A stretch of 64,000 bases of DNA from Pseudarthrobacter sp. NS4 (GTDB lineage Bacteria; Actinomycetota; Actinomycetes; Actinomycetales; Micrococcaceae). Position numbers and translations under genes: made by a program. The notes below the pieces were generated by a model. That model searched no databases and was not told the DNA's origin. It worked only from the letters and a program-made list of their open reading frames with translations. Shown here in pieces: positions 28,889-37,201 of the stretch (position 1 is its first letter; every line of letters begins with the position of its first letter). The stretch spans positions 4,340,001-4,404,000 of the forward strand of contig NZ_CP103288.1 of NCBI RefSeq assembly GCF_024758005.1. The letters run 5' to 3'.

Positions 28889-31198
28889 ATGAGCAACCAG
28901 GAACTTCTCCACCAGCCCGCCGCCCGGGTGGTGGAACTGGACATCGAGGGCATGACCTGCGCCTCCTGCGTCAACCGGGTGGAGAAAAAACTCGGCAAAC
29001 TCGACGGCGTGCAGGCTTCGGTCAACCTGCCCCTGGAATCCGCCCACGTCACGGTTCCCGCAGGGATCACCGACGAGCAGTTAATCGATACGGTCAGCGC
29101 TGCCGGATACAAAGCAAAAGTCAGCCAGCCGCGAGACCCCGGCCCTGGTGCCAGCGACGAAACGGGCGCGCCCTCCGTGCTGCCCGAGGCTGGCGACCAC
29201 ATGGCTCACGGAGGTGCCGCTGCCCGGTTCCGGCCCCGCCTGATCCTGGCGGCCGTCCTGACGGTGCCCGTATTCCTGGTCTCCATGGTCCCCGCGTTCC
29301 AGTTTCCGCAGTGGGGATGGGCGGCAGCGGCCCTGGCACTGCCGGTGGTGACGTGGGCCGCCTGGCCTTTCCACCGCGCAGCCGCAATCAACGCCCGCCA
29401 CCTGGCCTCGACCATGGACACGCTGGTGTCGATCGGTGTGGCGGCAGCGTACCTCTTCTCCGCCTGGCAACTGCTCCTGGATCCCCGCATGACCGAACAT
29501 CCGGGCATGGAAGGGATGGAGACCGGCGGTGGCCTGTACTTTGAGGTGGCGGCAGTCGTCACCACCTTCCTGCTCCTGGGCAGGTACCTGGAGGCCAATG
29601 CCAAGCAGAAGGCAGGCGACGCCCTGCAGGCCCTCCTCAACCTTGGCGCCAAGGATGCCACCGTGCTGAGGGAGGACACGGAATACAAAATCCCCGCAGA
29701 CCAGCTTCAGGCGGGCGACGTCCTGGTGGTCCGGCCCGGCGAAAAAATTGCCACCGACGGCGTGGTGGTTGACGGGAATTCAGCGGTGGACGCGTCCCTG
29801 GTCACCGGGGAGTCAGTACCGGTGGAGGTTGGGCCGGACAGCGCTGTTACGGGCGCAACCATCAACACCTCCGGGAGGCTGCTGGTCAGGGCCACCCGGG
29901 TTGGCTCCGAAACAACACTGGCGCAAATGGCACGACTGGTCTCCCAGGCCCAGACCGGCAAGGCGCCCATCGCGCGTCTGGCGGACCGCATCAGCGCCGT
30001 CTTCGTTCCGGTGGTTCTTGCCATCGCCGCGGTCACCTTCGTGGCGTGGCTTCTGTTCGCAGGCCCTGGCGTGGCGGCCGGCGGGCTGCGACAAGCGTTT
30101 ACTGCCGCCGTCGCCGTCCTGGTTATTGCCTGCCCCTGCGCCCTGGGGCTCGCCACGCCGGTGGGCCTGCTCACCGGTACCGGACGGGGCGCACAGCTGG
30201 GCATCCTGATCAAGGGGCCGCAGGTCCTTGAGGACACACGGACGGTCGACACCATCCTGCTCGACAAGACCGGCACCGTCACCACGGGTGTCCTGGCAGT
30301 TGATGCCTCCGAAGCCTTCGGCGGGTTCCGGGAGGATGAGGTCCTCCGGCTGGCCGGCGCAGTGGAGGCGGCGTCGGAGCATCCGGTGGCCCGCGCCATC
30401 GCCGCCGCGGCAGTGGATGCAACGAACGACGGCGGTCCCCTGCCTGCCGTGCAGGGCTTCCGCTCCGCCCCGGGCGGCGGAGTGGCGGGAACCGTTGAGG
30501 GGAAGCCCGTGGTGGCAGGCCGGACCGGCTGGTTGCAGCACAACGGCATTGCCCTTGCCGATGAGCACCAGGCAGTACTGTCAGCGGCTGAAGCGGCGGG
30601 TGCCACCGCGATTTGGGTTGCGGTGGACGGAGCTCCCGCCGGCATCATCAGCCTGCGCGACACGGTCAAGGAAGGCTCAGCAGCGGCCGTGGCCCGGCTG
30701 AAGAAACTGGGCCTGCGTCCCATCCTCCTGACCGGTGACAACGCCGCCGTGGCTGCCCAAGTGGCGGCCGCCGTCGGGATTCCCGCTGAGCACGTCTATG
30801 CCGGAGTCCTGCCGGAGGGGAAAGTCGAGGCGGTCCGCAAACTGCAGGCCGGCGGCGCCACCGTGGCCATGGCCGGTGACGGCGTCAATGACGCAGCCGC
30901 CCTCGCCCAGGCGGACCTTGGCATCGCCATGGGATCGGGCACCGATGTGGCCATCGAGGCCGCAGATCTCACCGTAATGGGCAACGACCTCGCCCAGGTG
31001 GCCCAGGCGATCGAACTGTCCCGCAGGACGCTGGCAACCATCAAGACCAACCTGTTCTGGGCATTCTTCTACAACGCCGTGGGCATCCCCGTGGCCGCCC
31101 TGGGGCTGCTCAACCCCATGCTGGCCGGCGCCGCCATGGCAGCGAGCTCCGTCCTGGTGGTGGCCAACTCCCTGCGGCTGCGCAGCTTCGGAAAGTAA
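28889..31198 (+). CDS. copA: Cu(I)-exporting P1B-type ATPase
   Basis: A 769-residue ATPase. One N-terminal HMA domain with GMTCASC (about residue 22), eight membrane helices, the intramembrane metal site CPC in IACPCALGLATP, phosphorylation motif DKTGTVT, and hinge GDGVNDAAALAQ are all visible. It exports Cu(I) from the cytoplasm. The ATG at 28889 follows GGGGAG; an in-frame TTG 12 bases upstream is less likely. Third gene of the csoR operon. Confidence 0.94.
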   Translation: MSNQELLHQPAARVVELDIEGMTCASCVNRVEKKLGKLDGVQASVNLPLESAHVTVPAGITDEQLIDTVSAAGYKAKVSQPRDPGPGASDETGAPSVLPEAGDHMAHGGAAARFRPRLILAAVLTVPVFLVSMVPAFQFPQWGWAAAALALPVVTWAAWPFHRAAAINARHLASTMDTLVSIGVAAAYLFSAWQLLLDPRMTEHPGMEGMETGGGLYFEVAAVVTTFLLLGRYLEANAKQKAGDALQALLNLGAKDATVLREDTEYKIPADQLQAGDVLVVRPGEKIATDGVVVDGNSAVDASLVTGESVPVEVGPDSAVTGATINTSGRLLVRATRVGSETTLAQMARLVSQAQTGKAPIARLADRISAVFVPVVLAIAAVTFVAWLLFAGPGVAAGGLRQAFTAAVAVLVIACPCALGLATPVGLLTGTGRGAQLGILIKGPQVLEDTRTVDTILLDKTGTVTTGVLAVDASEAFGGFREDEVLRLAGAVEAASEHPVARAIAAAAVDATNDGGPLPAVQGFRSAPGGGVAGTVEGKPVVAGRTGWLQHNGIALADEHQAVLSAAEAAGATAIWVAVDGAPAGIISLRDTVKEGSAAAVARLKKLGLRPILLTGDNAAVAAQVAAAVGIPAEHVYAGVLPEGKVEAVRKLQAGGATVAMAGDGVNDAAALAQADLGIAMGSGTDVAIEAADLTVMGNDLAQVAQAIELSRRTLATIKTNLFWAFFYNAVGIPVAALGLLNPMLAGAAMAASSVLVVANSLRLRSFGK

Positions 31199-31236
31199 CC
31201 CCGAACAGCCGGAACAACGTCCCCGGCCGAGGCGGA

Positions 31237-31509
31237 TCAGGCCGCGCCGTACCGCACAGCGGCGCGTGCCTTGGCCTTGGCCGCCTCGGCCTCCCGGTCC
31301 TTGGGCGGCGCCTGCGAGACCAGGGAATCCAGGAGGTGCTGGGTGATGTGCGCAATCTCGTGGACCGCCGCATCGAAGGCTTCCTGGTTGGCCTTCGAGG
31401 GCTTGGTGCTGCCGCTGACTTTGCGCACATACTGCAGTGCTGCGGCGTGCACTTCCTCCGAGGTGGCGTGCGGTTCGAAGTTGTGGAGGGTTCGGATATT
31501 CCGGCACAT
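31237..31509 (-). CDS. DUF2277 family protein
   Basis: A 90-residue protein starting MCRNIRTLHNFEPHATSEE, the unmistakable start of DUF2277, with a helical middle and a basic C-terminus. Function is unknown. It converges on copA and faces away from the WXG100 gene. Confidence 0.85.
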   Translation of the reverse strand: MCRNIRTLHNFEPHATSEEVHAAALQYVRKVSGSTKPSKANQEAFDAAVHEIAHITQHLLDSLVSQAPPKDREAEAAKAKARAAVRYGAA

Positions 31510-31718
31510 AAGGCCATGCTAGGCTCTGGAGCGCCTGGGATCGACCCCTCCTGCCCGGCTTTGCCGGCACCCGTCCAGAGCGCTGCATGGGCAGGGGTGC
31601 CCATCGACACTGTTTTGGGGACCGGGGTAGGTTTTAGGCAATGGATCTTCCGGATGAGCCGGGGGCCGCTGGGGATGCCGACCTGTTTCGGATCCGCGAT
31701 TCACACTAGGAGAAACTG

Positions 31719-31982
31719 ATGGCTATTTGGGGTGCAGACGTTGAGCAGCTTCGCCAGCTCGGCAGCAAGCTTCAGGCAGGTGCGTCCGAGATCGAGACGC
31801 AGAAATCCACTCTTACCAAAGTTCTGAGCAGCACTAACTGGGAGGGACCCGATGCGGACAAGTTCCGTCAGGAGTGGTCCGGAACGCACACCACCATGCT
31901 CACCAAGGTCGCGGAAGCGCTGAAGGAAGCCGGCAACCAGGCGAAGCGCAACGCCGAAGAGCAGACCCAGGCTTCCCGCTGA
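31719..31982 (+). CDS. WXG100 family protein (ESAT-6-like)
   Basis: An 87-residue helical hairpin protein with the WXG turn in STNWEGPDADKF and a following Trp-containing helix (FRQEWSGTH). Such proteins are secreted as dimers by type VII systems or act in their control. AGGAG lies before ATG. No ESX core gene is in the window, so it is an orphan locus here. Confidence 0.88.
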   Translation: MAIWGADVEQLRQLGSKLQAGASEIETQKSTLTKVLSSTNWEGPDADKFRQEWSGTHTTMLTKVAEALKEAGNQAKRNAEEQTQASR

Positions 31983-32010
31983 CCTTCCGGTTGCTCAAAG
32001 TTCCTGCAGG

Positions 32011-32043
32011 CAGGGCCCGGACATCCAGGATGTCCGGGCCCTG
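32011..32043 (+). terminator. stem-loop after the WXG100 gene
   Basis: Arms CAGGGCCCGGACAT (32011-32024) and ATGTCCGGGCCCTG (32030-32043) form a perfect 14-bp stem with a 5-base loop, followed by CCCGTTTAA. A likely terminator with a weak T tract; convergent with the EamA gene. Confidence 0.7.
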
Positions 32044-32101
32044 CCCGTTTAAGGCTGCACGTTTAAGACTGCGTGGGGCGGTGCTCCCGCTTCAGCGGCA
32101 G

Positions 32102-33157
32102 TCAGGGGACGGGTTCGACGTCGTTTGCGTGCTCCAGCGGCGACGGCGCCCGGCCCTTGGCTTCCCTGCCCGCTGCCGCGCCGACGCCCGCCCCAGCGGC
32201 CGGGGCGCGCAGTTCGTCAAGCCGGACCAGGATGACGCCCCCGACAATGAGGACGCCGCCCAGGAGCTGGATGGCGCCGGGCAGTTCACCCAGCAGCAGC
32301 CACGCCCAGATCACGGCGAAAAGCACCTCGGTCAGCGACACAAAGGATGCCACCTTGGATCCCAGGGCGCGTGCAGCCATGATGCCCGAGACATAGGCCA
32401 AAACCGTTGCCAGGATCACCAGTCCGGCCAGGGAGACCCACCATGGGGTCATCCAGGGTCCCAGCTTCGTGTGTGCCGTGCTGAAGGCCATGGGCAGCAG
32501 GCCGGTGGCAGCGGAAAGCCACATCACGGCGGCACCCACCATCAGGCCCCCCGAGGCCAGCACGATGGGCGGCAGGGTGTCGTTTTCCTTGGCGGTAATA
32601 AAGAAGTAGATGGCAAGGCAAACCGCGGCGGCGATGCCCCACAGCACACCCACCGGATCCACCTTGACGGCGCCGGTAAGGTCCAGGACCAGGACCAGGC
32701 CGCCCAGTGAGAGCAAGGTTCCCCCGAACGTCAGGGCCCGGGGACGCTTTCGGCTGGCCGCCCACAGCCACAACACGATGATCACCGGCGCGAGGTACTC
32801 GAGGAGGAGTGCAACACCGACGGACAGGCGGGCCACCGCATTGAAGTAGAACAGCTGGCATGCCGCCACACCGATCAGTCCGAACAGTCCGATGGTCACC
32901 CAGTTGTCCCGCAGCTGGTGCCAGCGGCCCCGCAGCGCAGGAATGGCCGGAATGGCGAGAATCAGCGCGGCGCCGGTGAGCCGGGCCGTCACGGCAGCTC
33001 CGGGAGACCATCCGGTTTCCAGCAGCGCCTTGGCGAACGAGCCCGATAGCCCGAAGACTGCTGAGGAGAACAGCGCTATGCCGAGTCCGGATGCCAGGAA
33101 TCCCCGCCGGGCGGTGGGCGCGTGGCGGTTCGGGGCGTGGTTGTTGGCGGCAGGCAC
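32102..33157 (-). CDS. EamA/DMT family transporter
   Basis: A 351-residue protein with about ten membrane helices arranged as two EamA repeats (about 20-150 and 165-300). It starts with GTG at 33157, preceded by AGGAGG. Drug/metabolite transporters export amino acids, threonine/homoserine, or other small molecules; the substrate is not evident. A divergent gap of 71 bases separates it from the CGNR protein, hinting at shared control. Confidence 0.85.
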   Translation of the reverse strand: MPAANNHAPNRHAPTARRGFLASGLGIALFSSAVFGLSGSFAKALLETGWSPGAAVTARLTGAALILAIPAIPALRGRWHQLRDNWVTIGLFGLIGVAACQLFYFNAVARLSVGVALLLEYLAPVIIVLWLWAASRKRPRALTFGGTLLSLGGLVLVLDLTGAVKVDPVGVLWGIAAAVCLAIYFFITAKENDTLPPIVLASGGLMVGAAVMWLSAATGLLPMAFSTAHTKLGPWMTPWWVSLAGLVILATVLAYVSGIMAARALGSKVASFVSLTEVLFAVIWAWLLLGELPGAIQLLGGVLIVGGVILVRLDELRAPAAGAGVGAAAGREAKGRAPSPLEHANDVEPVP

Positions 33158-33228
33158 TCTCGCCTCCTGTCAGGAGTAAAGTGGGGTAATGGTCATGACA
33201 GTACGCGTTCGCCCTGTAAGGAGTCAAG

Positions 33229-33774
33229 ATGGTTTTTGCCCCTGACACTGAGGTTGCGCTGCGCACGGTGGTAAATCTCATCAACTCTGCGGCAAACGGC
33301 AGGGAGGAACTCACCAGCCAGGCGGAGCTGGACAGTTTCCTGGCCGCCGAAGGGTTTTCCGGCTCCCGGACGCGGGACGCGGCCGAGCTGGCCAGCGTCC
33401 GGCATCTGCGGCACCAGCTTGCGGCACTGTGGACTGCCAATGAAGACGCAGCAGTGGACACCGTGAACCGGCTGCTGCGTGAGGCGAACGCCCTGCCCCA
33501 GCTGGTCAAGCATGACGGCTGGGACTGGCACCTCCACGCCACCACCCCTGAAGCCCCACTGGCACACCGGATGAGCACGGAGGCGGCAATGGCTTTGGCG
33601 GACGTCATCCGTGGCAAGGAAATGGACCGGCTGCGCACCTGTGAGGCAGAAGCCTGCGACGCCGCCGTGCTGGACCTCAGCCGGAACCGGTCAAGGCGCT
33701 ACTGCGACACCGGTAACTGCGCCAACCGGATGCATGTGGCCGCCTACCGCGCGAGGCAGGCAGCTTCAGGCTAG
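33229..33774 (+). CDS. CGNR zinc-finger transcription factor-like protein (ABATE domain)
   Basis: A 181-residue protein: N-terminal ABATE-like helical domain (about 10-130), then a C-terminal zinc finger with CEAEACD and RRYCDTGNCANR, the CGNR motif in the form CANR. These proteins are thought to be regulators acting on stress or transport genes. It is divergent from the EamA transporter and may control it. AAGGAG precedes the ATG. Confidence 0.85.
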   Translation: MVFAPDTEVALRTVVNLINSAANGREELTSQAELDSFLAAEGFSGSRTRDAAELASVRHLRHQLAALWTANEDAAVDTVNRLLREANALPQLVKHDGWDWHLHATTPEAPLAHRMSTEAAMALADVIRGKEMDRLRTCEAEACDAAVLDLSRNRSRRYCDTGNCANRMHVAAYRARQAASG

Positions 33775-33788
33775 CGGCGGGACCGGGG

Positions 33789-34148
33789 TTAGCGCTCCGT
33801 TGGCCGTTCGGGGCCGCCGTCGGAAGCCGGCGGATTCTTCGCGCCGGGCGTGCCAAAGCCGTGGGCCGGCTTTTTCGCCGAGCTGAGGTTGATGCCGGAT
33901 CCCTTGCCCAGGTGCTCGGCGTTCTCCTTGTAGCTCATGGACAGCATGGCCGCAATCACCAGTGTGACGATAAAGGCGATGCCTGCGCCGGTCAGGGCAA
34001 GGTCGAAGCGCGGGGCCTTCGCACTGCCGCCGGAGGCAAAAATCAGCACTGCCCCAAAGGTGACGACGGCCCAGAACGCGGAGAACATCAGCGGCCCCTT
34101 CACCGAGGTCCGCAGCTTGCGCGGTTTTCCTGGATGCTGGTCTGCCAC
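33789..34148 (-). CDS. small two-helix membrane protein
   Basis: A 119-residue protein with GTG start (34148) and GGGAGG upstream. Two hydrophobic helices (PLMFSAFWAVVTFGAVLIFA and GAGIAFIVTLVIAAMLSM) are followed by a polar, proline-rich C-terminal tail. Family unknown; common in Arthrobacter-type genomes by general impression only. Confidence 0.65.
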   Translation of the reverse strand: MADQHPGKPRKLRTSVKGPLMFSAFWAVVTFGAVLIFASGGSAKAPRFDLALTGAGIAFIVTLVIAAMLSMSYKENAEHLGKGSGINLSSAKKPAHGFGTPGAKNPPASDGGPERPTER

Positions 34149-34252
34149 GGTGAGTCCTCCCTGCAGGCGGCACGCCGGCCGTCCTGGTTTGCGTAGTGTG
34201 TGGTTCGCCCGGCCTCATTTTTCTACAACGAGTAGAACCGCGCCTTCCTAGT

Positions 34253-34843
34253 TTACGGCTTCCCGGCGGCGCCGCGGGCATCGTGCCTGAGCGTCAAGCC
34301 CGAGAGCACCCACAAAACGCCTGAGATAATCGCGCCGCCACCGGCCACCCCGAGCAGTGCGTGGGCTCCCAGGCTGATGAAGAAGGGCAGGGCGACGGCG
34401 GTTCCAACGCCTATGACGCCTGACGCAATCCAGTCCCGGGCCAGGAGATGACGGCCCCGGAACCGCAGTCCGCACCACAGCTCCAGCGCTCCGGCAACGC
34501 CAAGGCCAAGGGCTGCTATGACACCAAAAAGCAGGTCGCTGTGCAGCAGAACCAAGGCGAATCCTGCGCCCGTCAGCACGGAACCTGCGGCGGAAAGCAG
34601 TTTGCCCGGCGTCGACTCCCGCGGAAATCCGGCGGCGGGGGCACCCCAGAGGGCAACCAGGCCGGTGGCGAGCAGGTACAGTCCGCCCGCCCAGCCCATG
34701 ACCTCAATGGAGGGTGATGGCCAGAAAATGGTTACGGCACCGAACGCGAGGGCCGCCGCGGCGCGCAGCAGGACCGGCTTCCAGAGGTCGGGCCGCGGCG
34801 CAGTTTCCGGCACGGCGCCTGCGGGTGTTATTGGTTGCGTCAC
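34253..34843 (-). CDS. HdeD-like multi-pass membrane protein
   Basis: A 196-residue protein with about six hydrophobic helices (AAALAFGAVTIFWPSP, MGWAGGLYLLATGLVALW and others), the layout of the HdeD/DUF308 group. It begins with GTG at 34843. Function is unknown; E. coli HdeD is linked with acid stress. It lies in the same direction as its neighbours but with a 104-base gap. Confidence 0.65.
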   Translation of the reverse strand: MTQPITPAGAVPETAPRPDLWKPVLLRAAAALAFGAVTIFWPSPSIEVMGWAGGLYLLATGLVALWGAPAAGFPRESTPGKLLSAAGSVLTGAGFALVLLHSDLLFGVIAALGLGVAGALELWCGLRFRGRHLLARDWIASGVIGVGTAVALPFFISLGAHALLGVAGGGAIISGVLWVLSGLTLRHDARGAAGKP

Positions 34844-34869
34844 CGGTCCAGTTTAGTGCGGAGCTTTTC

Positions 34870-36222
34870 CTAGGCCGAACCCAGGACCATCCACCGGTCG
34901 GACCTGGCGCGGAGCCCTAGGGTGACGGCGCGGGCGGCCATGTAGCCGACCGCAAAGGCGGCCCAAAGCCAGCCCAGGCCGTCCGCGCCCCCGGCACCCG
35001 ACAAGGCAACGGCGGCGAGAAGCGGCGCGTAGGCGGCAAGGTTGACCAGCCCGGCCAGCGCCAGGTACTTGGCGTCCCCCGCGCCAATCAGCACCCCGTC
35101 AAGCACGAAGACGTACCCGGCGATGGGCTGCCCGGCCGCCAGGATCCACAGTGCAACGGCCAGGGCCGACTGAACCTGCTGGTCGGACGTGAAGAGTGCA
35201 CCTGCCCAGGGAGCCGCCACAGCGAGAAGCAGGCCAGTCACTACTCCGAAGCCCGTTCCCCAGCGGATCATCGTACCCGTGAGCAGCCGGGCCTTCCCCG
35301 CGTTGGAGGCGCCCAACTCCTTTCCGATCAGGGCCTGCGCGGCAATGGCCAGGGCGTCCAGGGCGAACGCCAGGAACGAAAAGATCGTCATTGCCAGCTG
35401 ATGGGCAGCGAGGTTGACCGCGCCCTGCCCGGTAACCACCAGCACCGTGACGAGGATGGCTGCCCGCAGGCTGAGCGTGCGCAGCATCAGCCAGGACCCC
35501 ACCCGCGTCATGCTGCGGATGCCGTGCCAGCTGGGCAGAAGGCTGACACCCTGCCGGACAGCGTTGCGCCTCACCATCACCAGGTAGACGGCAGCCATGG
35601 CCCACTGCGCCACACTGGTTCCGACCGCCGAACCGGTGACCGACCAGCCCAGCCCGTACACCAGCCACAGGTTCAGGACTATGTTCAGCCCAAAGCCGGC
35701 CGTCGCCACCACCAGCGGGGTCCGCGTATCCTGCAGTCCGCGCAGAACGCCGGTGCCGGCGAAGATGAGCAGCATGGCCACCAGTCCGGGCATCGACCAG
35801 CGCAGGTAGTCCACGGCGTAGGACCGCACCTCGCCCTCCGCGCCCATCAAGGCAATCAACGGTTCGGCCGCGGCGAAGCCGGCAACAGCAAGGCCTGTAC
35901 CCAGAAGCAGGGCCAGCCACACGCCGTCGCGCCCGGCCGCCAGGGCCTTGCCCGGCTGTCCGTCCCCAATGGCCCGCGCCACCGCCGGGGTTGTGGAATA
36001 GGCCAGGAAGACCATCAGGCCGACGGCGGTGTGCAGCACCGCGGACGCCAGTCCGACGCCGGCCAGCTGCGCCACGCCCAAATGCCCCACAATGGCGGAA
36101 TCGGCAAGCAGGAACAGCGGTTCGGCCACGAGCGCCCCGAACGCGGGGACGGCGAGGCGGAGTATTTCCCGGGCGTGGCTTCTGCTGCCCGCCACAGGAA
36201 CGGAAGTGGATGGTTGGGGCAC
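34870..36222 (-). CDS. MATE family efflux transporter (DinF-like)
   Basis: A 450-residue protein with 12 membrane helices in two pseudo-repeats. LAVPAFGALVAEPLFLLADS and IVGHLGVAQLAGVGLA at the N-terminus mark the MATE/DinF group, which exports drugs or metabolites using Na+ or H+. It starts with a GTG at 36222 and weak ribosome site; divergent from the DoxX gene. Confidence 0.88.
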   Translation of the reverse strand: MPQPSTSVPVAGSRSHAREILRLAVPAFGALVAEPLFLLADSAIVGHLGVAQLAGVGLASAVLHTAVGLMVFLAYSTTPAVARAIGDGQPGKALAAGRDGVWLALLLGTGLAVAGFAAAEPLIALMGAEGEVRSYAVDYLRWSMPGLVAMLLIFAGTGVLRGLQDTRTPLVVATAGFGLNIVLNLWLVYGLGWSVTGSAVGTSVAQWAMAAVYLVMVRRNAVRQGVSLLPSWHGIRSMTRVGSWLMLRTLSLRAAILVTVLVVTGQGAVNLAAHQLAMTIFSFLAFALDALAIAAQALIGKELGASNAGKARLLTGTMIRWGTGFGVVTGLLLAVAAPWAGALFTSDQQVQSALAVALWILAAGQPIAGYVFVLDGVLIGAGDAKYLALAGLVNLAAYAPLLAAVALSGAGGADGLGWLWAAFAVGYMAARAVTLGLRARSDRWMVLGSA

Positions 36223-36414
36223 CGTGCCAGCTTAACCTTCGGCGGTATTACCTACCGGTCGCAATGACCCGGCATGACAAAGCCCACACTTCCCACAAAT
36301 AGTTGACTCTTCAACCATTTATGGTGAAGACTGGGTTATCTAGGCTGCAACGCCGCGATCCGGCCCCGCTTGCACCCGCCCAGCTCCGACCGATATCCGA
36401 AACGGTGAAACCCC

Positions 36415-36849
36415 ATGAACCAGTCCCGCCTGACCACCACCGCCATCACGGCCCTCCGCATTGTCCTGGGCTTCCTCTTTGCAGCCCACGGCTGGCAGAA
36501 GTTCAACGAATGGACCATCACCGGCACCCAGGCTTCCTTTGCCAAAATGGGTGTTCCCGCTGCCGAAATCGCCGCTCCGGCGGTCGCCGTGCTGGAACTC
36601 GCCGGCGGCATCGCCCTGATCCTGGGCATCCTCACCCGGGTAGTTGCAGCCCTCCTTGCCCTCGACATGCTGGGAGCCCTGTTCCTGGTGCACGCCCAGG
36701 CCGGCGTTTTTGCCGCGAACGGCGGTTACGAACTGGTCCTGCTCCTGGCCGCAGCCGCCTTTGCCCTGGCACTGACGGGTGCCGGACGCCTCTCCGTGGA
36801 CCGCGCGCTCTTTGGCCGGCACAACTCCAGGCTCGCAGTCCTGGCCTAG
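36415..36849 (+). CDS. DoxX family membrane protein
   Basis: A 144-residue four-helix protein. ALRIVLGFLFAAHGWQKF and the APAVAVLELAGGIALILG segments are the DoxX pattern. DoxX proteins accompany redox or thiosulfate-linked stress systems, but the specific job is unknown. A strong terminator follows at 36867. Confidence 0.85.
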   Translation: MNQSRLTTTAITALRIVLGFLFAAHGWQKFNEWTITGTQASFAKMGVPAAEIAAPAVAVLELAGGIALILGILTRVVAALLALDMLGALFLVHAQAGVFAANGGYELVLLLAAAAFALALTGAGRLSVDRALFGRHNSRLAVLA

Positions 36850-36866
36850 AAGCCAGGCAATACACC

Positions 36867-36913
36867 GCCCGACGGCGGCTGGGCACCCGGGTGCCTGGCC
36901 GCCGTCGGGCTTT
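36867..36913 (+). terminator. terminator after the doxX gene
   Basis: Arms GCCCGACGGCGGC (36867-36879) and GCCGCCGTCGGGC (36898-36910) form a perfect 13-bp stem; the loop includes a second small palindrome GGGCACCCGGGTGCC; TTT follows. Confidence 0.75.
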
Positions 36914-36983
36914 GGCCGTCACCGTCGAGGCCAAGGCCTAAAACTCTCGGACAATTAGCACCAAAAGTGCGCGGGAAATATCG

Positions 36984-36997
36984 GGAAAACGCTTGCC
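36984..36997. promoter_or_regulatory. LacI-type operator-like sequence before the pectinase gene
   Basis: GGAAAACGCTTGCC has a central CG and arms that match at five of seven positions, the shape of LacI/GalR family sites. It lies about 205 bases before the start of the rhamnogalacturonan-degrading gene, whose expression is expected to be substrate-controlled. The rest of 36914-37201 shows no gene. Inference only. Confidence 0.35.
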
Positions 36998-37201
36998 AGC
37001 GTCCTGTTGCTGCTGATAAACAGGTGACTGTTGCAGTGAGAACTGCATCACCGCACCCAGGTCTCAGCTTTTCTTCAACGGGTCAGTCCCGGGAACCTCA
37101 TCCGCCAGCACGGATACGCCCCGTCAATCTGTGCTGCCGTTTTGAATCGTTCCAATCGATGGCCGGGGCCGCTTTGCCACCGCTCATCGAAGGAGATGTC
37201 C

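Noticed and set aside
31719..31982. Type VII secretion locus
   Set aside because: Only one WXG100 gene; no EccA-E, EsxB partner, mycosin or LXG toxin nearby.
36303..36941. 212-codon plus-strand frame over the doxX gene
   Set aside because: Proline/arginine-rich out-of-frame shadow of doxX and its terminator; no domain.
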